NCBI RefSeq assembly: GCF_900163715.1
Contig: NZ_FWFF01000019.1
Coordinates: forward strand, 98,631-162,630
DNA length: 64,000 nucleotides
From: Brevibacterium yomogidense
GTDB taxonomy: Bacteria > Actinomycetota > Actinomycetes > Actinomycetales > Brevibacteriaceae
Reading direction: 5' to 3'
Part shown: piece after piece, positions 16,198-24,988 of the stretch
Position numbering within the stretch: position 1 is the stretch's first letter
Layout of the letters: every line of letters begins with the position of its first letter
The notes under the pieces: generated by a model
What the model was told of the DNA's origin: nothing
Databases searched by the model: none
The model's input: the letters and a program-made list of their open reading frames with translations, nothing else
Translations under genes and position numbers: made by a program

Positions 16198-17253
16198 GTG
16201 GCGTTCGGGTTGGTGAGCGTGCCCGTGAAGCTCTACTCCGCGACGCGCTCACACGACATCTCACTCCATCAGGTCCACGATGAGGACGGTGGTCGGATCC
16301 GCTACCAGCGCCGATGCGAGGTGTGCGAGAAGAAGATCGACTACGACCACATCGAGAAGGCCTACGACGACGGAGAGGACACCGTCGTCATCACAGACGA
16401 GGACCTGAAGGCGATGCCGGCGGAGGAGGAGAAGGAGATCGAGGTCGTGCAGTTCGTCCCCGACGAGCAGATCGACCCGATGATGTTCGAGAAGAGCTAC
16501 TACCTCGAACCGGCATCGAAGAATCCGAAAGCCTACGCGCTCCTGCGAGAGACCCTGGAGGAAGCGGGTCGCACTGCGATCGTCACCTTCGCGCTCAGGT
16601 CTCGCACTCGGCTGGCGGCTCTGCGCGTGCGCGACGACGTGATCGTTCTGCAGACGATGCTGTGGGCGGATGAGATCCGGTCGTCCGACGGCGTCTCCAG
16701 CGGCGGCGAGGCGAAGATCAGCGCTCGGGAGCGGAAGATGGCCCGGTCACTCGTCGACCAGTTCTCCGAGGACTTCGAGCCGGAGCAGTTCGTCGACGAA
16801 TACCAGGAGCAGCTGCGAACACTCATCGAGGAGAAGCTCGAGCACGGCGACGCGATCGACACGGACGCCACGTTCGGTGACGTCGACGAGGGCGAAGCAG
16901 AGGGCGGCGACGTCATCGACCTCATGGAGGCACTCAAGCGCAGCGTCGACGAGAGGCGGAAGAGCGCTCCGAAGAAGAGCGGTAGTTCATCGAAGAGCTC
17001 CTCCTCGAAGAAGGCTTCGGGCGGACGATCCGCAGGGAAGAAGCGGGCTGGCGCGACGTCGAAGGCAGAGTCCTCAGCGAAGCCCTCTGCGAAGAAGGGG
17101 TCCGCCAAGAAGGGCTCCTCGAAGACGGGCGCTGAGAAGAAAGCCTCCGCGAAGAAGGGCTCCGCGACGAAAGCCTTCGCGAGGAAGGGTTCATCGGAGG
17201 CGGAGGGCTCCTCGACGAAGAAGAGTCCCGCGAAGTCCAAGAAGAGCGCCTGA
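16198..17253 (+). CDS. ku: Ku family NHEJ end-binding protein, N-terminus interrupted by a stop codon
   Basis: Ku forms a homodimeric ring on DNA ends and recruits ligase. VAFGLVSVPVKLYSATRSHD, RCEVCEKKIDYDHIEKAYD and the core up to residue about 250 are standard bacterial Ku. The C-terminal 90 residues are Lys/Ser/Ala-rich, a DNA-binding tail known in some actinobacterial Ku proteins. In frame upstream, ATG 16174 reads MRAI then TAG (16186-16188) where Ku normally has Trp (MRAIWKG). Translation from the normal start would stop after four residues. GTG 16198 is the next start but would drop the first beta-strand and has no clear ribosome-binding site. The gene may be inactive, recently mutated, or affected by a sequencing error. 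Confidence 0.75.
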   Translation: MAFGLVSVPVKLYSATRSHDISLHQVHDEDGGRIRYQRRCEVCEKKIDYDHIEKAYDDGEDTVVITDEDLKAMPAEEEKEIEVVQFVPDEQIDPMMFEKSYYLEPASKNPKAYALLRETLEEAGRTAIVTFALRSRTRLAALRVRDDVIVLQTMLWADEIRSSDGVSSGGEAKISARERKMARSLVDQFSEDFEPEQFVDEYQEQLRTLIEEKLEHGDAIDTDATFGDVDEGEAEGGDVIDLMEALKRSVDERRKSAPKKSGSSSKSSSSKKASGGRSAGKKRAGATSKAESSAKPSAKKGSAKKGSSKTGAEKKASAKKGSATKAFARKGSSEAEGSSTKKSPAKSKKSA

Positions 17254-17261
17254 GTTCTCGG

Positions 17262-18290
17262 TCAGAAGAGCGCGGGCTGCGCTGTGCGCGGAGCGGTCGG
17301 GGCTGCGGGCGCTGGCTCCGGAGTCTCTTCATCGTTCTGACCCGTCAGGCCGTGGCGTGCTATGAGTGGGCTGATGCGCCGCGCGAGCATTCGTCGGTAG
17401 GCCTGAGGTGCGTACGCGGAATGTGCGTACATCCCGGCATAGGCGTCCATCACCTCCGGACGCTGTTTCCTCAACCATCCGAAGTACCACTCGCGGGCGC
17501 CGGGGCGCAGATGCAGTGCACCGTAGACAACGCGATGGGCGCCAGCCTCTGCGATGGCGGACAGTGCGTCATCGAGCTGCTGCGTGGAGTCGGTGAGGTA
17601 GGGGAGGACCGGCATGAGGAACACGCTGACCCTGAACCCAAGATCTGCCGCCGCCCGGACCGTTGCGAGCCGCGCTCTGGTCGAGGGCGTGCCCGGTTCG
17701 ATCGACTGCTGCAGCTCGTCATCGAACACGGCGATGGACATCGCGAGGTCCACTGGGACCTCCTCGGCGGCCCGTGCCAGCAGCGGCAGGTCGCGGCGCA
17801 GGAGTGTGCCCTTCGTGAGAAGGGAGAAGGGGGTGTCGCTGCCGGCCAGTGCCTCGATGATCCCGGGCATCAGCCGGTATCGTCCTTCGGCACGCTGGTA
17901 GGGGTCTGTGTTGGTACCCAGAGCCACGTGCTCGCGTCCCCACCGCGGCCGGTTCACCTCTGCGGAGAGGACGTCGGCCACGTTGACCTTCACGACGACC
18001 TGCTGGTCGAAGTCGCTTCCGGAATCCAGATCCAAGTAGGTGTGGGTGTTCCGCGCGAAGCAGTAGACGCAGGCATGAGAGCACCCGCGGTAGGGGTTGA
18101 CCGTCCATTCGAACGGCATTGAGCTGCGGGCGGGGACGCGGTTCAGGGCGGACTTCGCGCGCACCTCGTGGAACCGCATCCCCGCGAACTCCGGGACGGT
18201 CGTCGTCCGTAGGAGCCCGGGCAGCTCGAGTGTTCCCGTCGCACCGGCGATACCGGAGTCATCTGTTGTGCTCTGTGCGTTCCACCTCAT
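17262..18290 (-). CDS. Rv2578c family radical SAM protein
   Basis: The protein is a radical S-adenosylmethionine enzyme of unknown substrate, related to SplB-like proteins. CSHACVYCFARNTH (residues about 68-81) supplies the three cysteines (CxxxCxxC) for the 4Fe-4S cluster. PYRGCSHACVYCFAR and LGTNTDPYQRAEGRYRLM are diagnostic for the Rv2578c family. The C-terminus is Pro/Ala-rich. ATG 18290 gives 342 residues, a normal length; the frame extends upstream to 19097 but that stretch lies antisense to yceI. No strong ribosome-binding site is visible. It converges on ku with 8 bp between the stops. Confidence 0.88.
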   Translation of the reverse strand: MRWNAQSTTDDSGIAGATGTLELPGLLRTTTVPEFAGMRFHEVRAKSALNRVPARSSMPFEWTVNPYRGCSHACVYCFARNTHTYLDLDSGSDFDQQVVVKVNVADVLSAEVNRPRWGREHVALGTNTDPYQRAEGRYRLMPGIIEALAGSDTPFSLLTKGTLLRRDLPLLARAAEEVPVDLAMSIAVFDDELQQSIEPGTPSTRARLATVRAAADLGFRVSVFLMPVLPYLTDSTQQLDDALSAIAEAGAHRVVYGALHLRPGAREWYFGWLRKQRPEVMDAYAGMYAHSAYAPQAYRRMLARRISPLIARHGLTGQNDEETPEPAPAAPTAPRTAQPALF

Positions 18291-18426
18291 AACAGGAATT
18301 AGAACAGGTGAACGAATATTGCGCAAGGGCGCGCGGCCCTCCGCGGATGCGCGGCCCTCCGTGAGCGGGCGCACCCGCCGGCCGCAGGGTGTGACCTGAA
18401 TCTCTGCAGTGAAACCATGAAGCCCC

Positions 18427-18455
18427 TTGCGCATGGTTAAACTTTCAACTAATGT
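18427..18455 (+). promoter_or_regulatory. Promoter of yceI
   Basis: TTGCGC (18427-18432), a 17-nt spacer and TAATGT (18450-18455) sit in an AT-rich patch unusual for the window. A GAGGAGAAAC ribosome-binding site follows before ATG 18496. Confidence 0.6.
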
Positions 18456-18495
18456 CTTAAATGTAGTCACACACACAACGACTTGAGGAGAAACA

Positions 18496-19044
18496 ATGAC
18501 TGCTCTGCCGAACAACCTGACAGCCGGAACCTGGAACATCGACGCCGTCCACTCGAAGTTCGCCTTCATCGCTCGCCACGCTGGCGTCTCGAAGGTCCGC
18601 GGCCAGTTCGACGTGATCGGCGGCGAGGTCGTCGTCGGAGAGGACTTCGAGAGCAGCACGGTCAGTGCAGAGGCCGACGCCTCCTCCATCACCACCGGCA
18701 ACGAGCACCGTGACGGACACCTGCAGTCGGGTGACTTCCTCCTGGCCGAGGAGAACCCGAAGGTCGTCTTCGAATCCACCGGCATCTCGAACTTCGATGG
18801 CGAGGAGTTCGACCTGACGGGCAAGCTCACGATGCGCGGCATCACCAAGGACATCACTCTCAAGGCGGAGTTCGGCGGTGCGGCTGAAGACCCGAACGGA
18901 AACATCGTCTCGGGCTTCTCCGCCACCGGCCGCATCAACCGCAAGGACTGGGACATGAACTTCGAGGCCGTGCTCAAGGGCGGCGAGCTGCTCGTGTCCG
19001 ACAAGGTCACCATCGAGATCGACATCGAAGCGGTCAAGGCCTGA
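18496..19044 (+). CDS. YceI family lipid-binding-like protein
   Basis: YceI proteins form a lipocalin-like beta-barrel that binds isoprenoid or fatty-acyl ligands. This 182-residue protein starts TAGTWNIDAVHSKFAFIARH and carries GDFLLAEENPKVVFESTGIS and LTMRGITKDITLKAEFGG, all family signatures. There is no signal peptide, so it should be cytoplasmic, unlike the periplasmic E. coli form. GGAGAAAC precedes the ATG. A well-formed promoter and a strong terminator bracket it, so it is monocistronic. The role in this organism is unknown. Confidence 0.92.
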   Translation: MTALPNNLTAGTWNIDAVHSKFAFIARHAGVSKVRGQFDVIGGEVVVGEDFESSTVSAEADASSITTGNEHRDGHLQSGDFLLAEENPKVVFESTGISNFDGEEFDLTGKLTMRGITKDITLKAEFGGAAEDPNGNIVSGFSATGRINRKDWDMNFEAVLKGGELLVSDKVTIEIDIEAVKA

Positions 19045-19090
19045 CACAGCTGCAACCAGCGATTGGAGCGGCGGACGCTTCCGCCTGAAC

Positions 19091-19143
19091 CACGCAATGA
19101 CGAAGCCCGAGGTGCTAAGCATCTCGGGCTTCGTCATTGCGTG
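19091..19143. terminator. Long bidirectional terminator between yceI and the aminotransferase gene
   Basis: A perfect 21-bp inverted repeat has arms 19091-19111 and 19123-19143 and an 11-nt loop. It lies between two convergent genes and can serve both. Confidence 0.9.
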
Positions 19144-19147
19144 GCGC

Positions 19148-19214
19148 GCCGGCACAGCCGGCCTCACTCAGCCTCGGCAAGCCGGCCTCTGCAAGCCGGC
19201 TCCAGTCAGCCGGC
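19148..19214. repeat. Array of GCCGGC palindromes, partly 14-bp periodic
   Basis: GCCGGC occurs at 19148, 19157, 19181, 19195 and 19209. The last three are exactly 14 bp apart with similar spacers. The array lies between the terminator and the aminotransferase 3' end, whose stop (19206-19208) is inside it. Confidence 0.75.
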
Positions 19215-20522
19215 GAGCGTCTGCGCGTAGGCGCGGAACCGGGCCGCGGCCTCGGCGACGTCGTCGGCGGCCTTGCAGAACGAGTAGCGGACGACCGCGG
19301 CCATCGCGTCGGCGGTCGCGGACCCGGACTGGCACAGGGCGGGCACCGGAACGCCGGTGACGCCGACCTCGCGGGTCAGGCGCTCGTTCAGTGCGAATGC
19401 GTCCACGGCCGCATCCGTGAACCCCTTGAAGTCCACCAGCACGAAGTACCCCGATGCGGGGACCACGACCTCCGCCCCCGGGACCTCTCGCAGCGCCGCG
19501 ACCAGGTCGTCGCGCCGTGCCGCGAGCGTCCGCCTGTTCTCCGCGAGGAACTCCGGATGCTCGATCAGCGCGTCGGCGATCGCGGGCTGGAGCGGCGCTC
19601 CGCTCGTGAAAGTGAGGTACTGCTTCACCGCGCGCACGGCCTCGAGCACGGCGGGGGAGCCGATCAGCCACCCGATCTTCCACCCCGTCGCGTTGAAGGC
19701 CTTGCCCGCCGATGACACGGTGACGACCCGGGAGCTGTCCAGCACCGCCGCAGGTGCCGTGTGGGTCCCGTCGAAGACCAGATGCTCGTAGACCTCGTCC
19801 GTGAGCAGCCACGCATCGACCGATTCGGCCAATGCCCCCACCCGGCGGATCTGCGCGGCATCGAGCACGAGGCCCGTGGGGTTGTGCGGGGTGTTCAGCA
19901 GCACGATCGAGGTGTTCTCGGAGAGCGCGTCCGCCAGCGCCTCGAAGTCGACCTGCACCGACCCGTCGTCGATCGTCAGTCCCACGGGACGCAGCCGTGC
20001 ACCTGCGAGCGCGGCCGCGGCCGCGTACGAATCGTAGTAGGGCTCGAGCACGACGATGTCCGTGCCCCGCGGCGCGAGCGCGACGATCGTGGCCGTCAGC
20101 GCCTCCGTCGCCCCCGCCGTCACGAGGACGTCGGCGGCTGCGACGTCGTGGCCCCAGTCGCGCCGACGGTGCATCGCGATCGCTTCGCGGAGTGCGGGTA
20201 CCCCTGAGGGCGGGGCGTACTGATTCGCACCCGCGCGCATCGCCTCGTATGCGGCGTCCAACAGGAACGCGGGTGCCGGATCACCCGGTGCGCCCTGACC
20301 CAGGTTCACCGCATCGTGCGACGCGGCCAGCTGCGTCATGCGTCCGAACACCGTCTCCTGGACCTCGCCGGCGGCGCTCACGAGGCCGGCCGCCTCGGAC
20401 ATCCGATGCCAGACCGGCTGCTCGCCCTCCAGACTGCCGGGCGCTCCCGTGTGATCGGTCATGCTGCGGTCCGCCGTGCTGTGATCCGCCATGCTGTGTT
20501 TCTCCGTGCTGCGTTCCGTCAT
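19206..20522 (-). CDS. PLP-dependent aminotransferase, class I/II
   Basis: The protein is a fold-type I aminotransferase (aspartate aminotransferase-like; the amino donor cannot be told from sequence). [19 protein letters not shown] (residues about 270-290) contains the PLP-binding lysine; [12 protein letters not shown] and [12 protein letters not shown] are further signatures. The first 20 residues, with repeated (S/T)xxxHS/DxS motifs, are unlike the family and encoded by four 15-bp repeats, so the true start may be one of the internal Met codons. ATG 20522 overlaps the hisN stop (ATGA), which favours coupled translation from it. It is the last gene of the aroA-rsgA-hisN run. Confidence 0.9.
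   Translation of the reverse strand: MTERSTEKHSMADHSTADRSMTDHTGAPGSLEGEQPVWHRMSEAAGLVSAAGEVQETVFGRMTQLAASHDAVNLGQGAPGDPAPAFLLDAAYEAMRAGANQYAPPSGVPALREAIAMHRRRDWGHDVAAADVLVTAGATEALTATIVALAPRGTDIVVLEPYYDSYAAAAALAGARLRPVGLTIDDGSVQVDFEALADALSENTSIVLLNTPHNPTGLVLDAAQIRRVGALAESVDAWLLTDEVYEHLVFDGTHTAPAAVLDSSRVVTVSSAGKAFNATGWKIGWLIGSPAVLEAVRAVKQYLTFTSGAPLQPAIADALIEHPEFLAENRRTLAARRDDLVAALREVPGAEVVVPASGYFVLVDFKGFTDAAVDAFALNERLTREVGVTGVPVPALCQSGSATADAMAAVVRYSFCKAADDVAEAAARFRAYAQTLAG
20460..20519. repeat. Four 15-bp tandem repeats at the aminotransferase N-terminus
   Basis: Units start at 20460, 20475, 20490 and 20505, with consensus (C/T)RTGCTGYGNTYCGC. They directly follow the start codon and encode about 20 residues in four repeated pentapeptides, giving several alternative Met starts. 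Confidence 0.85.
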
Positions 20523-21307
20523 GAGCGCACCCCGATCCGGTCGATCGCTGAGTCGTGGAGGGCTCCGTTGCTCGCGACCGCGTCCGCACCGAACGGACCA
20601 GGGACCCCGTCGAGGCCGGTGAACCGTCCTCCGGCCTCCAGGACGATCGGGACGAGCGCGGCCATGTCGTAGAGCTCCAACTCCGGCTCCGCGGCGATGT
20701 CCACGACGCCCTCGGCCACCATCATGTAGGACCAGAAGTCACCGTAGGCGCGCGTGCGCCAGACGTCGTCGAGGAAGTCCAGGAACCCGTCGCGCAGCCC
20801 GCGCTCCTTCCATCCGCTCAGGGAGGAGTACGACACCGAGGCGTCGGCCAGGTCTCCGACCTGCGAGACCTCGATCGGCTGCGGCGGGCCGCCCGCCGTC
20901 GTGCGGTGCGCTCCACCGCCGATCCGGGCCCACCAGCGCAGGCCGAGGGCCGGCGCGCTCACCACGCCCAGGATCGGTTCGGTCCCGTCGTAGAGGCCGA
21001 TGAGCGTCGCCCATACGGGGACTCCGCGGACGAAGTTCTTCGTCCCGTCGATGGGGTCGATGATCCAGCGGCGGCCGGTGTCGTCCCCACGGGACCCGTA
21101 CTCCTCGCCCAGCAGCGCGTCGTCCGGGCGCCGGGTGGCCAGGACGTCCGACATGTGCTGCTCGACGGCGCGGTCGACCTCTGTGACGGGGGAGAGGTCG
21201 GGCTTCGACTCGACCGTGAAGTCATGGGCGGTGAAGCGCGGGAGCGAGATCGCGTCGGCGGCATCGGCCAGTTCGAGCGCGAGCGTGAGATCGTCTGCGG
21301 TGGTCAT
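20519..21307 (-). CDS. hisN: Histidinol-phosphatase, inositol monophosphatase family
   Basis: This Mg-dependent phosphatase of the IMPase fold would release phosphate from histidinol phosphate or a similar monophosphate. [10 protein letters not shown] (first metal ligands) and [15 protein letters not shown] (DPIDGT metal site, residues about 82-96) are complete; the C-terminal [19 protein letters not shown] segment has the third metal Asp. The 262-residue length and actinobacterial neighbourhood (aroA-rsgA-hisN) favour HisN over SuhB, but specificity is inferred. TAGACT lies six bases before the ATG (21307), suggesting a leaderless transcript. The stop overlaps the aminotransferase start. Confidence 0.88.
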   Translation of the reverse strand: MTTADDLTLALELADAADAISLPRFTAHDFTVESKPDLSPVTEVDRAVEQHMSDVLATRRPDDALLGEEYGSRGDDTGRRWIIDPIDGTKNFVRGVPVWATLIGLYDGTEPILGVVSAPALGLRWWARIGGGAHRTTAGGPPQPIEVSQVGDLADASVSYSSLSGWKERGLRDGFLDFLDDVWRTRAYGDFWSYMMVAEGVVDIAAEPELELYDMAALVPIVLEAGGRFTGLDGVPGPFGADAVASNGALHDSAIDRIGVRS

Positions 21308-21313
21308 GGGTCA

Positions 21314-21319
21314 AGTCTA
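21314..21319 (-). promoter_or_regulatory. -10 element for a leaderless hisN transcript
   Basis: Minus-strand TAGACT (21314-21319) is separated from ATG 21307 by 6 nt. This spacing places the transcription start at or next to the start codon. Confidence 0.55.
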
Positions 21320-21367
21320 GGGAGCCGGACGGCTCCTCGCGCTCGTGTCCGCGTGGTGTGCACGCGG

Positions 21368-22390
21368 TCACGTGAGGTTGCCCAGCAGTCTCCGCAGGGA
21401 CCTGAGGCGGCGCGTGCCCGCGGGACCGGCCGCGCCGGAGGCGACCCAGGCGTCGAGTGCGCAACCCGCCGCGCCCTCGGCGTGCGTGCAGCCGCGCGGG
21501 CAGTCTGCGGTGGCCGGGGTCAGCTCCTCGTACGCGGAGACGACGGCATCGGGGTCGATGTGGGCGAGGCCGAAGCTGCGGACCCCCGGAGTGTCGACCA
21601 CCCAGCCGCCCTGCGGCAGCGGCAGCGCCCACGTCGACGACGACGTGTGACGGCCCGAACCGGTGTTCTCATTCACGGAGCCGGTCGCACGGTCCGCACC
21701 GGGCACCAGGCGGTTGATGAGGGTGGACTTGCCCACGCCGGAATGGCCGAGCAGCACGCTCTGCCGATCTGCGAGGTGGGGGAGGAGAGCGTCCGTGCGC
21801 GGCAGGCCGGCCTCATCGAACCCGCACTCGACGATCTCCACATCGACATCCGCGAAGCGCTCACGGATCTGATCGGCCGGCGCCAGGTCCGTCTTGGTCA
21901 CGGCCAGCAGCGGCCGGATCCCGGCGTCGAACGCTGCGACGATGGTCCGATCGAGGAAGCCCCACGACGGCTCCGGATCCGCGGTCGCCGTGACGGCCAC
22001 GAGCGTGTCCGCGTTCGCGACGACGACGCGCTCTGTGGGATCCGTGTCGTCGGATGACCGGCGCAGGACCGTCGTGCGCTCCTCCACGGCGACGATCCGG
22101 GCCAGGGATCCGTCGTCGCCGCTCGTGTCGCCGACCATGCTGATGCGGTCGCCCGGGACGATGGCACGGCGGCGCAGGTGGGCGGCCCGGACGCAGGTGA
22201 CGACCGGGGCCTCGGCGGAGGCGGACGCCAGGTCAGTGCCGGCGATGACGCGGTAGCGGCCCCTGTCGACCGACACGATGACCCCGCGCACCGCATCCGC
22301 ATAGTCCGGACGCTGCTTGGTGCGCGGACGGCTGCCGCGCCGGCTGGGGCGCGGACGGTACTCCTCGTCGCTCGTGATGACGCGACCCAT
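21368..22390 (-). CDS. rsgA: Ribosome small-subunit-dependent GTPase A
   Basis: RsgA is a late 30S assembly factor with a circularly permuted GTPase domain. The N-terminal OB-fold (residues about 40-110) is followed by G4-like AVTKTDLA, then G1 GHSGVGKSTLINRL (residues about 215-228) and G3 VVDTPGVRSFGL. A C-terminal zinc finger is visible as DCPRGCTHAEGAAGC. The order G4-G1-G3 is diagnostic. The gene is 15 bp downstream of aroA and 60 bp upstream of hisN on the same strand. The length of 340 aa is normal. Confidence 0.95.
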   Translation of the reverse strand: MGRVITSDEEYRPRPSRRGSRPRTKQRPDYADAVRGVIVSVDRGRYRVIAGTDLASASAEAPVVTCVRAAHLRRRAIVPGDRISMVGDTSGDDGSLARIVAVEERTTVLRRSSDDTDPTERVVVANADTLVAVTATADPEPSWGFLDRTIVAAFDAGIRPLLAVTKTDLAPADQIRERFADVDVEIVECGFDEAGLPRTDALLPHLADRQSVLLGHSGVGKSTLINRLVPGADRATGSVNENTGSGRHTSSSTWALPLPQGGWVVDTPGVRSFGLAHIDPDAVVSAYEELTPATADCPRGCTHAEGAAGCALDAWVASGAAGPAGTRRLRSLRRLLGNLT

Positions 22391-22405
22391 ATCCGGTGTG
22401 AGCGC

Positions 22406-23707
22406 TCAGGCGCCCACGGCCTCCGTCCACAGGTCGACGAACGACGGCATGGTCTTCGACACCGTGTCCGGGTCGTCGAGCACCAGACCGGGTACGCGGA
22501 GGGCGACGATCGCACCGGCCATCACCATGCGGTGATCGTGGTAGGTGCTCCAGACCGACGGGGTGTGCGGGGGCGAGCGGAACGTGAGGGTGTCGGCACC
22601 CTCGTCCACGACGGCACCGGCCTTCGTGAGCTCCGTCGTGAGGGCGGCCAGCCTGTCCGTCTCATGACCGCGCAGATGGCCGATCCCGCGCAGCGTGCTG
22701 GTGCCCGTGGCGAAGGCGGCGACCGCCGCGGTCACGGGGGTGAGCTCGCCGACGTCGGACAGATCGAGGTCGACCGCCGGCAGCTCTGCGGGTCCGGTCA
22801 CCGTGAGCCCGTTCCGGTCCTGCTCCACCTGACCGCCGAAGGCCTCTGCGACGCGCCGGAACTCGTTGCCCGCCTGCGTGGTGTGGACGGGCCAGTGGGG
22901 GATCGTCACGCTCCCGCCCGTCACGAGTGCCGCGGCGAGGAACGGGGCGGCGTTCGACAGGTCCGGTTCGACGATGACGTCGAGTCCGCGCGGCCTGCCC
23001 GGCTGGACGACCCAGTGCCCCGGCTCCGGCTCCTCGACGAGGACCCCCGCATCGGACAGCACCTCGACGGTCATGTCGATGTGGGGCCGGGACGGCAGCG
23101 TCTGTCCCGTATGCGTCACCTCGACGCCGAGGTCGAAGAGGCTCCCGGAGAGCAGCAGTCCGGAGACGAACTGGCTCGAGGCCGAGGCATCGATGCTCAC
23201 GTGCCCGCCGCGCATGCCCTGCGGGGCGTCGATGCGAAACGGCAGCCGACCGTCCGACGAATCGATGGTGGCACCCAGCGATTCGAGCGAGTCGAGGATG
23301 GTCGACATCGGCCGTGTGTACGCCGTCTCATCGCCATCGAAGTGCACGGGCCGACCCGTCGCCGCGGCCAGGGCCGGGACGAAGCGCATGACCGTGCCGG
23401 CGAGTCCGCAGTCGACGGCGAGCGGCGAACGATCGCCGCCGGCCGGGGATCCGAAGGGGATGGGGGAGATCCGAAGAGCGCCGCCCTCATCCTCCTCGAC
23501 GCCGGCGCCCAGGCTGCGGACGGCCTCGATCATGAGGGTCGAGTCGCGGCTGACCAGCGGATTGCGGATGACGGACGGGGAGTCCGCCGCCGCAGCCGTG
23601 ACGAGATAGCGATTCGTGAGGGACTTGGAACCGGGGACCGTGACGGTCGCCCGGACCGGTCCGTGCGCGGCAGGTGCCGCCCAGCGTGACGCCTCAGGAC
23701 CCGCCAT
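22406..23707 (-). CDS. aroA: 3-phosphoshikimate 1-carboxyvinyltransferase (EPSP synthase)
   Basis: The enzyme transfers enolpyruvyl from PEP to shikimate 3-phosphate in aromatic amino acid synthesis. VPGSKSLTNRYLVTAAA (residues about 22-38) is the substrate-binding N-terminal signature and GLAGTVMRFVPALAA and GHLRGHETDRLAALTTELTK are the other conserved regions. ATG 23707 overlaps the stop of the preceding DoxX gene (ATGA) and gives the usual 430-residue length; an upstream ATG at 23794 would add unconserved residues inside doxX. rsgA and hisN follow closely, and translation is likely coupled. Confidence 0.95.
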   Translation of the reverse strand: MAGPEASRWAAPAAHGPVRATVTVPGSKSLTNRYLVTAAAADSPSVIRNPLVSRDSTLMIEAVRSLGAGVEEDEGGALRISPIPFGSPAGGDRSPLAVDCGLAGTVMRFVPALAAATGRPVHFDGDETAYTRPMSTILDSLESLGATIDSSDGRLPFRIDAPQGMRGGHVSIDASASSQFVSGLLLSGSLFDLGVEVTHTGQTLPSRPHIDMTVEVLSDAGVLVEEPEPGHWVVQPGRPRGLDVIVEPDLSNAAPFLAAALVTGGSVTIPHWPVHTTQAGNEFRRVAEAFGGQVEQDRNGLTVTGPAELPAVDLDLSDVGELTPVTAAVAAFATGTSTLRGIGHLRGHETDRLAALTTELTKAGAVVDEGADTLTFRSPPHTPSVWSTYHDHRMVMAGAIVALRVPGLVLDDPDTVSKTMPSFVDLWTEAVGA

Positions 23708-24204
23708 CAACGCTGGGAGACGGCGTCGACGGCCTTCGCAGACGTCTTCTCGATGTTCTTGCGGAGGTCCTCTGCAGCGTGCTGCGCGCGCCATACGAGG
23801 CCGGGACGACCGGCGGTGTCGACGCTCGCGAGCAGGGCACCGCCCAGCATCGACGTGCGCATGAGCAGGTTCGCGCGGCGCTCGTTCTTCTCCTCCTTCG
23901 TCGCGGCGCGGTCCTTGTTCAGGACCTCTCCGGCGAGGTCGAGCACGTAGGTGCTCACGAGCACGGTGGAGGCGGCGCGGGGGAAGCGCCCGATCGCCAG
24001 CAGCGCGCCTGCGGCCACCTGGGCGGCACCGGTTGCGCGGGCGATCGTGTCCGCGCCGACCGGCACGTCGACGACCCGGCGGGCGACTGCGAGCACGGCC
24101 TCCGTCGAATCCACGGATGCGTGCGGATCGCGGACGCGGGCGATGCCGTTCGCGATGTACGCGCTGGCGAGCATGGGACGGGCGAGGAGTCGGACAGGGT
24201 TCAC
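23707..24204 (-). CDS. DoxX family membrane protein
   Basis: The 165-residue protein starts [22 protein letters not shown], a typical DoxX N-terminal helix, followed by two more membrane segments ([30 protein letters not shown]). The C-terminal half is charged, with a predicted amphipathic tail. GTG 24204 follows AAGGAT. The gene is divergent from sigR and overlaps aroA by ATGA. Its placement next to the thiol-stress regulator suggests a redox role, as proposed for DoxX in mycobacteria, but a direct link is inference only. Confidence 0.8.
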   Translation of the reverse strand: MNPVRLLARPMLASAYIANGIARVRDPHASVDSTEAVLAVARRVVDVPVGADTIARATGAAQVAAGALLAIGRFPRAASTVLVSTYVLDLAGEVLNKDRAATKEEKNERRANLLMRTSMLGGALLASVDTAGRPGLVWRAQHAAEDLRKNIEKTSAKAVDAVSQR

Positions 24205-24280
24205 GGTGGATCCTTCCGTGCAGGGAATTGCGGTCTGCGGCTCAGCATATCGTTCCGACGGCCCTGTGGGCCCGGCGACC

Positions 24281-24306
24281 GGAATACTCTCTCAGGGCGC
24301 GGCGTT
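24281..24306 (+). promoter_or_regulatory. SigR/SigH-type autoregulatory promoter
   Basis: GGAAT (24281-24285), an 18-nt spacer and GTT (24304-24306) match the SigR-family consensus GGAAY-N18-GTT. It lies 22 nt before the GTG start of sigR, so the transcript would begin just upstream of the AAGGAGG site at 24317-24323. Confidence 0.75.
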
Positions 24307-24328
24307 TCCCGTGCATAAGGAGGTGGCC

Positions 24329-24988
24329 GTGCCGACTGACACGTGTGAACGGGTCGCGGACCCCGTACGATGGGATCTGATGACTGAGACTGCCCAGACG
24401 CCTTCGGCGGAGACTGACGACGAGCGCCACGAGCGATTCGAGCGCGATGCGCTGGAATATGTGAACCAGCTCTACGGTGCTGCGCTGCGCATGACGCGCA
24501 ACCCGGCAGATGCCGAAGACCTGGTGCAGGAGGCCTACGCGAAGGCGTACGCGGCCTTCCACCAGTACACGCCGGGGACCAACCTGAAGGCGTGGCTGTA
24601 TCGGATCCTGACGAACACCTTCATCAACAACTACCGCAAGAAGCAGCGTCGTCCGCAGGAGTCGAGCGGCGAGGGCGTCGAGGACTGGCAGATCCACCGG
24701 GCTGCCGGGCACACGTCCTCCGAAGGCCGCTCCGCTGAGCTGGTCGCCCTCGACTACCTGCCGGACTCCGACGTGACGGACGCACTGTCCGCGCTGCAGG
24801 AGGACCGCCGGATGGTCGTCTACTACGCGGACGTCGAAGGGCTGCCCTACAAGGAGATCGCAGAGATCATGGGCACCCCGATCGGCACGGTGATGTCCCG
24901 CCTGCACCGCGGTCGGCGTCAACTGCGGGAGATGCTGGCCGACTATGCACGCGAACGCGGCTTCGGAGTGTCGAAGGAGGAATCATGA
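24329..24988 (+). CDS. sigR: Thiol-stress ECF sigma factor SigR/SigH
   Basis: Group IV sigma factor controlling the disulfide-stress regulon. Region 2 is [20 protein letters not shown] to [15 protein letters not shown] (with [18 protein letters not shown]), region 4 is [20 protein letters not shown] to [23 protein letters not shown] (24317-24323) is placed 5 nt before GTG 24329, giving 219 residues; an in-frame ATG at 24380 gives the conventional 202-residue form but lacks a strong ribosome-binding site. Streptomyces SigR likewise has a longer unstable isoform from an upstream start. The stop overlaps the rsrA start (ATGA). A SigR-type promoter directly upstream predicts positive autoregulation. 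Confidence 0.95.
   Translation: MPTDTCERVADPVRWDLMTETAQTPSAETDDERHERFERDALEYVNQLYGAALRMTRNPADAEDLVQEAYAKAYAAFHQYTPGTNLKAWLYRILTNTFINNYRKKQRRPQESSGEGVEDWQIHRAAGHTSSEGRSAELVALDYLPDSDVTDALSALQEDRRMVVYYADVEGLPYKEIAEIMGTPIGTVMSRLHRGRRQLREMLADYARERGFGVSKEES

Noticed and set aside
19097..19360. Short plus-strand ORF after yceI
   Set aside because: It begins inside the terminator hairpin and runs antisense to the aminotransferase gene.
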